DNA of 64,000 bases, from NCBI GenBank assembly GCA_026003175.1, contig BPGT01000001.1, forward strand, positions 434,001 to 498,000, read 5' to 3'. The notes under the pieces are model-generated. The model was given only the letters and a program-made list of their open reading frames with translations. It searched no databases and was not told the DNA's origin. Positions 26,663 through 36,413 of the stretch are shown here, one piece after another. Position numbers and translations under genes: made by a program. Positions within the stretch are counted from its first letter, which is position 1. Every line of letters begins with the position of its first letter. Origin of the DNA: Armatimonadota bacterium (GTDB lineage Bacteria > Armatimonadota > HRBIN16).

Positions 26663-28141
26663 ATGCCCACACAGGAACACATCCAGCGTGAGGTGCAGAA
26701 TCTGGTTCACCTGGTGAACTTCGATGAAGTGGAGAGCCAACTGCATCTCGCCTCACAGGTGAACCAGATGATGCGGCTCGCCAATCAGGGAAGAATTAGA
26801 CAGACATACGACCTCGCTGTCTCGCTGATAGACGCCCAAAAGGGCACCTTCTCGCTGTTGGCTGCCGAGTTGGGGGAACCCATCCTGCTGGAGCTGGTCC
26901 TTGAGCTCAGAGACAGGGGGCAACCTGAGGAAGCCATCGAGGAGATGAAACGGTGGCTGGAACGATTTCCCGGGCATCCCGTCGTATCCTGCGCTCTGGT
27001 AGATAGCTTCCATTCTTTCAGTGAGGAAGCGCTCTCGGGGGTGCATGGCAAAGAGATTCTGAACAAAGTGTTGGAGCAACACCCCCGAACTCTGCACGCC
27101 TACTTATTGGTGGCTCGGAGGATGGTATTCATCAACTGGCTCATGCGCGGCCAGAACTTGACCCAGCTGGTCACCCACATCTGGAAGGGGTTGCGCCAGA
27201 TGGAGTGGGTGATTCCTCCCAACCGGGATAATGTCCGTAAAACTCTCTCGGATCTGTTCATGTTCAGCCGGTTCGCGCTGAACTCGCGCGCACGCCGCCA
27301 GCGTCTCGACGAGCTCGTCGAGCAGACGAGCGAACTGCTCAAGCCGGAAGAACGTCCGTTGTGGACCCCCGAGGACTACCAGTGGATTTCGGCTCAGTGG
27401 CTGCCGATGGTGCGACGCCCTACCCAGCGAGAGCAAGAGGAATTGCTGGATAGTATCGATATGCAAACGGTGCAGGATCTGCTGGACGATGCCGAAGTCT
27501 ACGAACAGGTAAAGCAGTGGATAAACAAATACAGGTGGCATCACGTGTATCGCAAGCTCATACCTTTTGAACGATGGGCACAACGTCCGCTGCATGGCAA
27601 GTTCCGCGAGCAGGCGATTTTGGCACTGTCCGCATTAAGCTTGCAGCAGCCCAGCCGCGATGTGAAACTGGACGACCTGCTGCGCTATACCGAACAGTGG
27701 GCAGAATTAGCCCCGAATGACGCCCGCCCTCTGGTGCGCAAGGTCATCCTTCTCATAGGAAAAAACGACGCCGCAGCGGCTCTTGCTGTTGCAGAGGATG
27801 CGTTGCGCCTGTCACCCCATGGCATCGAGCCACCTGCGCTCGTCGCCCTGATACTCGGCGCGAATACGCAGGACATTCACAAGATCTTTCAGTCAGCCCA
27901 AGCGCTGCAGCAGGCATGGCGTAACCTGCCTCTCGCGCAGTGGATTATGCATCCGCACCCGGCTCACGTGCGGGAGACGTTGCGCGTATTGGTTGGGTTG
28001 ACCGCTCTCATAGCAAGTCGAGGGGGCCTGAGGCAAGAGGCGTTGCGAATCCTGGACGAAGGGGAGCGGCTGCTGGGAAGAAACGCTCCTGAACTGCAGA
28101 TGGCACGACGCAGGATCACCGGGGCGGATGAGGGATGGTGA
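26663..28141 (+). CDS. TPR-like alpha-solenoid protein of unknown function
   Basis: 492 residues, mostly helical. TPR-like pairs are visible (RGQPEEAIEEMKRWLERFPGH, DDLLRYTEQWAELAPNDARP, then AAAALAVAEDALRLSPHGIE). There is no signal peptide and no membrane segment, so it is cytoplasmic and probably a scaffold. The ATG at 26663 follows AGGGAGG. It is monocistronic: the gene upstream is divergent and the next plus-strand gene is 262 nt away. No closer family is recognised. Confidence 0.65.
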   Translation: MPTQEHIQREVQNLVHLVNFDEVESQLHLASQVNQMMRLANQGRIRQTYDLAVSLIDAQKGTFSLLAAELGEPILLELVLELRDRGQPEEAIEEMKRWLERFPGHPVVSCALVDSFHSFSEEALSGVHGKEILNKVLEQHPRTLHAYLLVARRMVFINWLMRGQNLTQLVTHIWKGLRQMEWVIPPNRDNVRKTLSDLFMFSRFALNSRARRQRLDELVEQTSELLKPEERPLWTPEDYQWISAQWLPMVRRPTQREQEELLDSIDMQTVQDLLDDAEVYEQVKQWINKYRWHHVYRKLIPFERWAQRPLHGKFREQAILALSALSLQQPSRDVKLDDLLRYTEQWAELAPNDARPLVRKVILLIGKNDAAAALAVAEDALRLSPHGIEPPALVALILGANTQDIHKIFQSAQALQQAWRNLPLAQWIMHPHPAHVRETLRVLVGLTALIASRGGLRQEALRILDEGERLLGRNAPELQMARRRITGADEGW

Positions 28142-28266
28142 ACCGACAGGGGTAGGGCATATGCGACATATTCAAGGCTGCTGGATTGGTTGTGGCTTCG
28201 TACTCGCTCCACTGCTGTGGATGAAATAGTGATGCTTTTGGCCTCACAGAAGCGTCTATAAAATAT

Positions 28267-28288
28267 GGGGGCGAGGCTCCTGCGAGCC
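28267..28288. repeat. Short GC-rich palindromic repeat (REP-like), copy 2
   Basis: GGGGGCGAGGCTCCTGCGAGCC, a slightly shortened copy of the repeated element. It lies in the 262-nt space between the alpha-solenoid gene and the CsgG-like gene, which otherwise shows no recognisable feature. Confidence 0.55.
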
Positions 28289-28403
28289 TTTCTCTGTACA
28301 ATGGCGAGGCGCGCTGAGCCGCTGAGCCGTAGCAACCTTCAGGTTGCGCTTGTCCCTCTTAGCGCAGGCTAGAGCCTACTTTGTGTGTGTGGAGGTGATG
28401 GTG

Positions 28404-29330
28404 ATGCGGGGCAGGATAGCACTCATTCTGCTGGCACTGCTCCTGGCGCTGGGTGCGTGGGCGCAGGAGCCGACGCGTGCTCGCAAGCGTATTGCAGTAC
28501 TGTCCTTTGACGCACCGATGGAGTACCGCACCGCACAGCTGGGCAACGTCATCGGCGATATGCTCACTACCGCACTGGTGAAGATGGGGCTGGAGGTCAT
28601 CGAGCGCTCGCAGCTGGAGGCGATTCTGCGCGAGCAGCAGCTGGCACGTTCGGGCATTATTGACCCCGCTACCGCTGTGGAGATGGGCAAGATTCTGGGC
28701 GTGGACTACATTCTCGGCGGGCGCATCACCGAGTTTGGCATCCGTGACGAGAGCCAGCTGGGCGGAGTGATTGCGCAGTTCTCGGTCGGCGTGCGAGTCA
28801 AGCGCAGTACCGCTCGAGTGAAAGCGGATGTTCGCCTGATTGACGTGCGCACCGGGCGCATCCTGATGGCGGAAACAGGCGAGGGGCGCGAGACGCGCAA
28901 CGACCTCACGCTGGTGGGCGCGAAGCTGTTCGACTGGCTGGCTGGCGTGGACTTTGGCAGTCGCGAGTGGGCGGAAAGCCAGATTGGGCGCGCCACACGC
29001 AAGGCAGTGGACGACATCGTAAAGAAAATCGCCGTCTACTTCCCCTCGGAGGCGGAGGTAATCGCGGTGATGTCGCCCGATGAGTTCATTATCGACCGCG
29101 GGCGGTTTCAGGGCGTGCGCGTGGGCGATGCCTACGAGGTGTTCCGCGTCTCCACCGTGCGCAACTCGAAAGGGCAGGTAGTGTGGACGGATACCATCTC
29201 GCTGGGTATCGCGAGGGTGACCGACGTGCAGGACGAACGGGCGAAACTGCGTTTCACCCGCCGCGCCAAAGAGGGGGAAGAGGTCAAAGAGGGCGATATC
29301 GTGCGGGCGATGAATAGCTCCAAACGCTGA
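28404..29330 (+). CDS. CsgG/HfaB-family secreted protein
   Basis: 308 residues with a cleavable signal peptide (LILLALLLALGAWAQ, cleavage after AWA). The mature part begins KRIAVLSFDAP and contains GNVIGDMLTTALVKMGLEVI, RSQLEAILREQQLA, and GVDYILGGRITEFG, the N-terminal fold of CsgG. The C-terminal 80 residues (DEFIIDRGRFQGVRVGDAYE) add a small beta domain seen in many CsgG-like proteins. CsgG itself is an outer-membrane export pore for curli; no curli gene is nearby, so this may only share the fold. The ATG at 28404 has GGAGG eight bases upstream. Confidence 0.82.
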   Translation: MRGRIALILLALLLALGAWAQEPTRARKRIAVLSFDAPMEYRTAQLGNVIGDMLTTALVKMGLEVIERSQLEAILREQQLARSGIIDPATAVEMGKILGVDYILGGRITEFGIRDESQLGGVIAQFSVGVRVKRSTARVKADVRLIDVRTGRILMAETGEGRETRNDLTLVGAKLFDWLAGVDFGSREWAESQIGRATRKAVDDIVKKIAVYFPSEAEVIAVMSPDEFIIDRGRFQGVRVGDAYEVFRVSTVRNSKGQVVWTDTISLGIARVTDVQDERAKLRFTRRAKEGEEVKEGDIVRAMNSSKR

Positions 29331-29345
29331 AAAGGGGGGAGCCGA

Positions 29346-29570
29346 ATGAACTTTCCCAAAAATCGGATGCGCGTCACCCATTCCCACGAAGGCAGACAGT
29401 CCGAAAAGGGCTGGCTGGTGCTGGATGTGCGTGGGCTAGACCTGGACGGCGTGAACTCTATCGTTATCCCCATCGAAGACATTGAGAAATTGCAGGAAGG
29501 TTCACAGCAGCAGGCGAATCCTCTAGAGCAGCTTCAGATGCTGCTCGGCAAGAAGGAGGGAGAGCTATGA
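29346..29570 (+). CDS. Conserved-looking small hypothetical protein
   Basis: 74 residues, soluble, ending in a Gln/Leu-rich amphipathic helix (NPLEQLQMLLGKKEGEL). It follows the CsgG-like gene by 15 nt with a GGGGGGAG ribosome-binding site and overlaps the MEMO1-like gene as ATGA. No family is recognised; the operon position is its main clue. Confidence 0.6.
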   Translation: MNFPKNRMRVTHSHEGRQSEKGWLVLDVRGLDLDGVNSIVIPIEDIEKLQEGSQQQANPLEQLQMLLGKKEGEL

Positions 29571-30439
29571 TACGCCCACCTGCCGTTGCGGGAATGTTCT
29601 ACGCCGGTAGCGCCGCCGAACTGCGCGAGGAGATACGCGAATGTTTCCTCTCACCGCTCGGACCGGGGCGACCACCCCAAACGGTAGCCGACGGTAAGCA
29701 CACCCTGCGCGGTCTGATGTGTCCTCATGCGGGCTATCGCTACTCGGGAGCCGCTGCCGCGCACGCCTACGCCCGCCTCGCCGAAGACGGCGCGCCCGAA
29801 ACGGTTATCCTGCTGGGACCGAACCACCGGGCTATCGGTGCACCCATTGCGATTATCTCTCGCGGAGCCTTCAAGACGCCGCTGGGCGAGGTGCCCATAG
29901 ATACCACTACCGCCGAAACCATTAAGGAGCAGGCTCCCATGGTGCGCGAAGATGAGAACGCCCACTTGCCAGAGCATTCGCTGGAGGTGCAACTGCCTTT
30001 CCTGCAGACAGTGGCGCCCCATGCGCGTATCGTGCCCATCGTTTTCGGCAGGGTGTACTATGACCGTGAGGGCGTGGAGATGCTGAAATCTCTGGGCAAG
30101 GCGATGGCGTCCTTGCTGGGTGACCCGACGCACCACCGTCTGCTGATAGCCAGCACCGACCTGATGCACTACGTGACGCGCGATGAAGCATACCGCATGG
30201 ACGAAATCGCGCTGCAGGCAGTGCGTGAGGTGGACGGCGATCGGCTGATAGAAGAGGTATTCCGTCGCGACATCAGCATGTGCGGCGTGATGCCCACCGC
30301 CACCATGTTGTTTGCGTTGCGCCATCTGGGTATCGCACAGGGTGAGGTGCTTTGCCATTACACCTCCGGCGACGTGCCGGGCGCGGATACCAGACACGTG
30401 GTAGGTTACGCCGCTTGCGCGTTCCACGCTCCCGCGTAG
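29567..30439 (+). CDS. MEMO1-family protein (AmmeMemoRadiSam system protein B)
   Basis: 290 residues. IRPPAVAGMFYAGSAAEL at the start, CPHAGYRYSGAAAAHAYARL, GPNHRAIGAPIAI, EHSLEVQLPFLQ and ASTDLMHYVTRDEA match the MEMO1 fold, which is related to non-haem iron dioxygenases. In many prokaryotes it is encoded with an AMMECR1 protein and a radical SAM enzyme; neither partner is in this window. Conserved histidines (HAGY, NH, EHS) are kept, so metal binding is likely. Its ATG overlaps the upstream small gene by 4 nt. Confidence 0.9.
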   Translation: MIRPPAVAGMFYAGSAAELREEIRECFLSPLGPGRPPQTVADGKHTLRGLMCPHAGYRYSGAAAAHAYARLAEDGAPETVILLGPNHRAIGAPIAIISRGAFKTPLGEVPIDTTTAETIKEQAPMVREDENAHLPEHSLEVQLPFLQTVAPHARIVPIVFGRVYYDREGVEMLKSLGKAMASLLGDPTHHRLLIASTDLMHYVTRDEAYRMDEIALQAVREVDGDRLIEEVFRRDISMCGVMPTATMLFALRHLGIAQGEVLCHYTSGDVPGADTRHVVGYAACAFHAPA

Positions 30440-30503
30440 GATTTCAGCCTGCCGACGGTGAAAGCAACACTTGCGAGGCAAGCTGGTCAAGCCTTGTTAG
30501 CCT

Positions 30504-30528
30504 GGGGGGCGAGGCTCCTGCCGAGCCG
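30504..30528. repeat. Short GC-rich palindromic repeat (REP-like), copy 3
   Basis: GGCGAGGCTCCTGCCGAGCC preceded by a G-run, the most complete form of the repeated element. It lies between the MEMO1-like gene and the CNNM/CorC-type gene. Confidence 0.6.
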
Positions 30529-30569
30529 CTGCCCCGGAATCAGCCAGAACGCCTCGCAGGTGGGACGGG

Positions 30570-31895
30570 ATGTTCTCTGCGGAAGCGCTGCTTATTGTCG
30601 CGTTAATTCTGCTTAATGCCTTCTTTGTGGTTGCGGAGTTCGCACTGGTACGCGTGCGAGCCACGAGGCTGGAGGAGCTGGTACAGCAGCAGAACTGGCG
30701 CGCCCGCATCGCTAAGCACGCACAGGAACACATCGACGCCTACCTCAACACGGTGCAGGTAGGCATTACCCTTGCCAGCATCGGACTGGGATGGGTAGCG
30801 GAACCCTGGGCAGCCAAGCAGTTACAACCTTTGTTGAAACTACTGGGCATCACTTCGCCCCGCAGTGTACACCTAACCGCCTTCCTCATCGGATACCTCG
30901 TTATCACCTTCCTGCATGTGGTAATCGGTGAAATGGTGCCTAAAAGCATCGCCATCCGCTGTACAGAGCCTGCCGCGCTGTGGACAGCTCCTCCGCTCAA
31001 CCTGTTTCACCGACTGCTGTTTCCTCTCACCTGGTTGATGACGGGTTGCGCGTCGCTGGTGCTGCGGCTGCTGCGCATCCCGCCCGCCTCTCCTGAGGAA
31101 GCGTATTCTCAAGAGGAGTTGCGTCTCCTGCTTGCCTCTTCGCGACGCTCAGGCGCATTGAAAGACACCGAGGCGGAGCTGATGGAGCATGTCTTCTCGT
31201 TCGGCGATAAGCGAGCGAAAGACATCATGGTTCCCCGTGTGGACATGGTGTATCTGTCTACGACGTGGCCGATAGAGGAGAACCTGCGCATTGCTGAACA
31301 GTACGGCTTCACGCGCTTCCCCCTTTGCGAAGGTGACCCCGACAAGGTGATAGGTATCGTGCACGTCAAAGACCTGTATCGCGCCCACCAGCACGGCATC
31401 GACTCGCTGAAACACATCGCCCGCGACTGTCTGATCGTGCCCGAAAGCAAACCCATAGACGAACTGCTGCGCGAGTTCCAGAAGCAAAAGATGCACATGG
31501 CAATCGTGGTGGACGAGTACGGCGGTACCTCCGGGCTGGTAACTATCGAAGATGTGATTGAGGAGATAGTGGGCGAGATTTACGACGAGTTTGAACCGGT
31601 GCAGCCACGTATCCAGAAGCTCGGCGACGACCGTTATCTGGTGGAAGCCAATGTGGAACTGGACGAGCTGGCGAAACAACTGGGGGTGGAGGTCTCGGCA
31701 GAGGACGGCGCGTTCGAGACCGTGGCTGGCTACGTGATGGGCAAGCTCACCTCTATCCCGCGCGTGGGCGATCGTGTGCCCTTCGGCGATTACGAGGTAC
31801 AGGTGGTTGAAATGCGTGGCAGGCGCGTGCACCGAGTGTATGTGCAGCCAGCTTCTATCCCCCCGCAAACGCCCTCTGTGGGTTCTTCGCGGTAA
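30570..31895 (+). CDS. CNNM/CorC-family membrane protein (HlyC/CorC, DUF21-CBS)
   Basis: 441 residues. A DUF21 membrane domain (residues 1-185: ALILLNAFFVVAEFALVRVR), two CBS domains (about 205-330: DIMVPRVDMVYLS, then VDEYGGTSGLVTIEDVIEEI) and a C-terminal CorC/HlyC transporter-associated domain (about 345-430: GAFETVAGYVMGKL). Homologues are Mg2+ or other divalent-cation transport proteins. Older names such as 'hemolysin' are misleading. The last 41 nt overlap the convergent phosphotriesterase-family gene. Confidence 0.9.
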   Translation: MFSAEALLIVALILLNAFFVVAEFALVRVRATRLEELVQQQNWRARIAKHAQEHIDAYLNTVQVGITLASIGLGWVAEPWAAKQLQPLLKLLGITSPRSVHLTAFLIGYLVITFLHVVIGEMVPKSIAIRCTEPAALWTAPPLNLFHRLLFPLTWLMTGCASLVLRLLRIPPASPEEAYSQEELRLLLASSRRSGALKDTEAELMEHVFSFGDKRAKDIMVPRVDMVYLSTTWPIEENLRIAEQYGFTRFPLCEGDPDKVIGIVHVKDLYRAHQHGIDSLKHIARDCLIVPESKPIDELLREFQKQKMHMAIVVDEYGGTSGLVTIEDVIEEIVGEIYDEFEPVQPRIQKLGDDRYLVEANVELDELAKQLGVEVSAEDGAFETVAGYVMGKLTSIPRVGDRVPFGDYEVQVVEMRGRRVHRVYVQPASIPPQTPSVGSSR

Positions 31896-32787
31896 GCTGC
31901 TCTATCTCCCCATCCGAAAAGCCCGCTTTGCGCAGCGCGGGTATCAGGTGCGTGAACAGCGTGGTGTACTCCCGGAAGTTGCCCCCGCCCGGCTCGCCTA
32001 CTTGGTACCAGCCCGCATCGTGCGACACGAGCACACGCCCCAGCAAACCCTTCTGGCGCAGATGCTGGATAAACTCCACATGCTGGTCTACCGTTTCGGG
32101 GGAGACACCGTCGAACTCCACCCACGCGCCGCGCTCCGCCGCCCACGCATGAAGCGCCTTATCGTTTTCCAGCTGCGCATGTACCCAGATGAACGCCGAG
32201 GGGCGCACGCCCATCTGCTCCAGACGCTCTATCTGCTTGCGCGCGGCGGAGCCCGGTCCGGTGTGCGAAGCGATGGTCAACCCGGTCTCGCGGTGGGTGA
32301 TTGCTGCCGCCTCCAGCAGGCGCATGTCCACTTCCGACGGCTCGGGGTCTACGCCAATCTTGATGAAACCGGGGCGGATGTTTGTGCCATCGATACCCTT
32401 TTGCGCCTCCGCAATCCACTCGCTGGCGATTTGCCGGGCGGTGAGGGTGTGTGCCCTGGCGGGAAGATATTTATCGTCCGCTGCGCCGTACCAGCCAGTG
32501 TTGGTGAGGATGTACAGCCCGCTCGCCTTGCTGAGCAGTTGCAGCAGCTGCGGGTCGCGCCCCAGATAGGCAGGGGTACACTCGACGAGGGTGCGACATC
32601 CTGCCTGCTTCAGCCGTTGCAGGTAGGGCAGGGCGACGCGATACACCTCTTCGGGGTCGTAACGCGATTTGCTCACCCTGTCCGCACCAATGAAATCCAC
32701 CAGCACGTGCTCGTGCGGTAACACGACGCCCAACCGCTGGGGCGGTACGCTGCCTGTGACGGTGATGACCTGTGCAAGCGCGCTCAT
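31855..32787 (-). CDS. Phosphotriesterase-family metal-dependent hydrolase
   Basis: 310 residues. All metal ligands of the amidohydrolase-type site are visible: HEHVLVD (His-x-His), FIKIGVD (Lys that is carboxylated in the family), ASHTGPGS, WVHAQ, and SHDAGW (Asp). Family members hydrolyse phosphotriesters, lactones or phosphorylated sugar lactones. The absence of neighbouring pathway genes leaves the substrate open. It converges with the CNNM/CorC-type gene with a 41-nt overlap at the 3' ends, which could allow antisense interference. Confidence 0.88.
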   Translation of the reverse strand: MSALAQVITVTGSVPPQRLGVVLPHEHVLVDFIGADRVSKSRYDPEEVYRVALPYLQRLKQAGCRTLVECTPAYLGRDPQLLQLLSKASGLYILTNTGWYGAADDKYLPARAHTLTARQIASEWIAEAQKGIDGTNIRPGFIKIGVDPEPSEVDMRLLEAAAITHRETGLTIASHTGPGSAARKQIERLEQMGVRPSAFIWVHAQLENDKALHAWAAERGAWVEFDGVSPETVDQHVEFIQHLRQKGLLGRVLVSHDAGWYQVGEPGGGNFREYTTLFTHLIPALRKAGFSDGEIEQLTAKNPQRAFAGG

Positions 32788-32865
32788 GGAGAATGTCCTA
32801 TCACTTTTTGAGGCAGTATACCCGAAGAGGCGTCAGCGAAGCCATACCATCTACACCGACATTAA

Positions 32866-32955
32866 TCTGTCAGAACTTTTCTGAAAATGTTGGTGTTGTC
32901 CCAGCGATTGCAAATTGCAGGCAACAGGGGACGCAACCTGCTGGCGTCGGTTCAG
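32866..32955. mobile_element. MITE-like repeat, copy 3 (left part only)
   Basis: Begins with a degenerate end (ATCTGTCAGAACTTTTC) and continues TTGTCCCAGCGATTGCAAATTGCAGGCAACAGG and ACGCAACCTGCTGGCGTCGGTT, matching the left half of the complete copies before the match is lost. It is followed by two REP-like repeats, which fill the space up to the RHS gene. Confidence 0.55.
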
Positions 32956-33030
32956 CCCCACCCAGCCTCCCCGCAGGCGAGGAGGAGCATATATTGTCCC
33001 CCTGCTTGCGTGGGAACTACAGGGGGCTAA

Positions 33031-33055
33031 CGGCTCGGCGGGAGCCTCGCCCTCC
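33031..33055. repeat. Short GC-rich palindromic repeat (REP-like), copy 4, inverted
   Basis: CGGCTCGGCGGGAGCCTCGC and the following CCTCC, in the opposite orientation to copies 1-3. A diverged partner lies at 33081-33105. They abut the 5' end of the RHS gene and may have displaced its original start. Confidence 0.55.
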
Positions 33056-33061
33056 AGAGGG

Positions 33062-35679
33062 ATGGTTGCGCACACAGAGCTGGAGGGCAAACCTCCGCGT
33101 GAGCCGGTTCAGCCCATACTTACTCGTGGGGGGCAACTCCTCCTTCATCAGCGGGGGAGGGCTCTGCTTGTAGTCTTCGCGCTTCTACTACCCTCTGCTT
33201 ATGCCCAATATAACCCTGCATCTTTGTGGAGCGTAGAGTACTGGTTTGAAACAGAATCTGGAACTCAGCCCGGGCACCTGAACGTCACCCTGCAATGGCC
33301 TCCACTGTTTACTGAGAGCTACCAGAACCCTCCTTACAGGAACTGCTGGCATCAAGTACGTATCGACAACAACTCACAAGGGCGGGAGTATCACGCAGTA
33401 GCAAGCGGAGTCCTTAACGACCGGCAAACAGCACCGGAGGTCGTACAATGCTTTACGGCTGGGTTCATACCGCATCGGTGCGCTCAACAGCACTACTTAT
33501 CAATACCAGTACCTGGAGAGGCAAAACGGTGAGCCGCGCAAACTGCGCATCACCATCCAGCCGCAGGGCAAGCCCGCGTCTACTCTGACCTACTTCTTCG
33601 CCACGAAGACAGAACCGCCCTATGAAGAAACCGGCATGTTCTCCAAAGTGGAGTACGTTCGCCCGTCTCTGTCGCACTCAGGCAACGAGCGCACGGTGTA
33701 CTCCTTTGACGCCGATGGACGGGTGACCAGCGTCGCTTACTATCGCTACGAGAACGATACCCAGCCAGCATGGACGGAAAACTACACCTACCTTCCTAAT
33801 GACGCCGATAAGGTCACCCAGTACACCGACCGTGGGGGCAACGTGTGGCAGTTTGGCTACACGACCGTTGGTGAGGCAAACCTGCTTAACAGTATTACCG
33901 ACCCGACAGGCGTGCAGACCACTATCGTATGGCGAAGTGAGCACCCTGACCGCCTCCTGGGGCACGGCCCTGCAATACCTCTACGACCAGGCAGGGCGTC
34001 TGACCGGCATCCTTTACAACGGCGTGACACTCGCGCAGTATACTTACGACGGCGCGGGAAGACTGCTTACGCAACAAGTGTACCCCCTGGGAACGAACAA
34101 CACCTTGCTCACCACCATCCAGTACGCAGACAGCCAGTCGGTGGGCGCGGTAGGGCTGATACAGCACTACTTCAACGGCAATCTCATTGCACAGTATGAC
34201 TATCGAGGCACGGGCGCCAACGACCGCGGCTACTACCCCGACGGCACCCTGCGCAAAGCGATGGAGCAGGTGAGCGGTGCACCTTACCGTGAGTGGATAT
34301 GGGACTACAACCCTGACGGTTCCCTGCAGTATGAACGCCTGAACGGCGCAACCACCAGCTTCGCCTACGACCAGGGAGGCAACCTGACCAGCTGGGGCAG
34401 CGCGACGGGCTGGCAATACACCCAAAACCGCCTGACCGCCGTGACCTCGCGCAACTGGACGTTCACCTACAACCTCAACGGCAACCGCGCAACCGCGAAC
34501 TGGAACGGTACGGTGCATGGCTACGCCTACGATCCGTTCGGTAACCTGATTGTGGTATCGGGACCCACCAGCTACCAAGCGGTGTATGACGCCTTCGGGC
34601 GGCGCACGTGGTATGAAACGCCCGACGGCGAGCTAACATTCATCTATGACGGAGACACTTTGCTTGGGGAAGCCGACCTGGATGGCTATCGCGCGGTGTA
34701 CATCTGGGGCTTGCTGGGTCCGATTGCCCGCATCGACTTGCGCTCCCCGGCAGGAACGCGGTATTATGTGATGGATGGTCTGGGTCACACCCGTTTGCTC
34801 CTTGACAGTTCAGGCAACATCACCGACCGCTACAGTTACGACGCCTGGGGCAACCCGATAGAGCAGGCTGGCACCGCCTTCAACCCCTTCCGCTGGAACG
34901 GCGCGTACGGGTATGAATGGACGCCCGCCACAGGCTTATACCATGTCGGCGCAAGGGAGTACGACCCGCGCACGGCAAGGTGGCTCCAACGCGATCCGAT
35001 AGACGCTTCTTCAGGCGACCCGAACCTGTATCGGTATTGTGGGAATGATCCCCTCAACATGGCAGATGACGGAGGAAAGGACTGGTTCAAGAAGACAGAG
35101 GACGGAATCTGGATAGGGCCTTTCCTTTTCAACAGTGAGGTTGTGTCAGAAGGTCTCAAGACGGGGTTGGCAGCGGTTGGCGGTGTCTTCACTTTTGGCT
35201 TGTGGGATGGCGGCGCTTACAAAGATCAGCTGGGTTTCGAAACGAGCACTTTTTTGGCTGGGGTGGGGCGTGAGTGTTTGATTACAGCAGCGACTCTCGG
35301 TGTGGGAGAGTTCATATCTTCTGCGCGCGCGGTGAGGCAGGTTCAACAGGCGGCGAATAATGCACAGCGCATCGTAGGTTCTGGTCGTGGTGCTGCGCAT
35401 GGGACGCGTGTTCATACGGAGTTCGCAAAGCAGGTACAACAAATCTCGCGTGGACGAATCCGCGCTGAGGTATCCTACAGGAACGGTGTGGTGGTACCCA
35501 GAGGTTCCCGGGGCTCAGTACGGGTAGATGCGGTTAGAGGTCGTCTTGATAAGCCGAAGGAGATTTGGGATTTGAAGACAGGAGGTGCGCGGTTGACACC
35601 GAAACGGATTGAGCAGATACGACGGCATCTGCCCAAAGGTTGCGAAAATATTCCTATTCGGGAGGTACGCCCCAGATGA
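33062..35679 (+). pseudogene. RHS-repeat protein with PD-(D/E)xK-like toxin tip, frameshifted twice
   Basis: A secreted RHS/YD-repeat protein. A signal peptide (ALLVVFALLLPSAYAQ) and mature start are in one frame to about 33440; NSTTYQYQYLERQNGEPRK onward lies in a second frame to about 33930; YGEVSTLTASWGTALQYLY onward lies in a third frame to the stop. YD repeats such as YLYDQAGRLTGILY and the RHS core (GLYHVGAREYDPRTARWLQR, then DPIDASSGDPNLYRYCGNDP) are well preserved. The last 150 residues change to IRAEVSYRNGVVVPR and IWDLKTGGARLTPKRIEQI, a restriction-endonuclease-fold toxin type. Either the gene is decaying at its 5' part or there are two sequencing indels. The start at 33062 is uncertain because REP-like repeats occupy the upstream region. 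Confidence 0.75.
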
Positions 35680-36344
35680 AAGCCAGCATTCTGATGAAGG
35701 CGGTTAGAAAACACATCCTACCTCTATTACCCAACTTCAGGTACAAACCGACGACGATTCTATACGCCACGCCAGTGGAGATGGTGCTTCGTGCCTTCTA
35801 CTTTCAAACCTCCTATCTGGACAGGGAAGCCTTCACGGTATGGGCGTTCGCTCAACCACTCTATGTGCCCTGTGATCACTTTGTGTTGAATATTGGTAAA
35901 CGATTGGGATGGTTTCAACATGACAGAGACATCTGGTGGCGGTGGCGTCCAGAGGATAACGAGCTGGAGAAGCAAGTGATGCAGGAAATCTATTGGTATA
36001 TTCAAAAGTACGGATTACCCTTTCTGGATAAGGTGGGGACACCCGGTGAGGTGATTGAGTGGATTGACAAAAAGAGCGGAAATCCTAAGGATGTTTACTA
36101 TCAAGAAATAAAAGCTTATTCATATATTCTGATTGGTGATTATCGCGGTGCGCAGAAGATTTTGCCTCGCTTGTATACCGAGTTGCGTCAAGATGAGCCG
36201 CACTATCCGTGGATGGGGGAGATAGCGGAGCGCATCAATCGGATGATGTCGTTGCTGGAGCAGTCATCGGAGGCGGCAGTGCAGCAACTGTATGAATGGC
36301 GCCAGTTTACTTTGACCCAGCTGCGCCTGGAGAAGGAGATTTGA
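35676..36344 (+). CDS. Candidate immunity protein for the RHS tip-1 toxin
   Basis: 222 residues, soluble, no signal. The ATG overlaps the stop of the RHS toxin (ATGA) and has GGAGG 10 nt upstream, the normal toxin/immunity arrangement. YKPTTILYATPVEMVLRAFY and the acidic/aromatic middle part are not assigned to a family with certainty. Base composition drops to a more AT-rich level here than in the surrounding housekeeping genes, as is usual for exchanged immunity genes. The function is inferred from position. Confidence 0.6.
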   Translation: MKASILMKAVRKHILPLLPNFRYKPTTILYATPVEMVLRAFYFQTSYLDREAFTVWAFAQPLYVPCDHFVLNIGKRLGWFQHDRDIWWRWRPEDNELEKQVMQEIYWYIQKYGLPFLDKVGTPGEVIEWIDKKSGNPKDVYYQEIKAYSYILIGDYRGAQKILPRLYTELRQDEPHYPWMGEIAERINRMMSLLEQSSEAAVQQLYEWRQFTLTQLRLEKEI

Positions 36345-36413
36345 AGCGCAGGCAACGGCTATAGAGATGGCAAGCATATGCCATCAGCCAACACACCATA
36401 TGTAGGACAGGAC

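Noticed and set aside
28359-29387. 342-codon minus-strand frame over the CsgG-like gene
   Set aside because: Antisense, His-rich, no motifs, while the plus strand has a signal peptide and family motifs.
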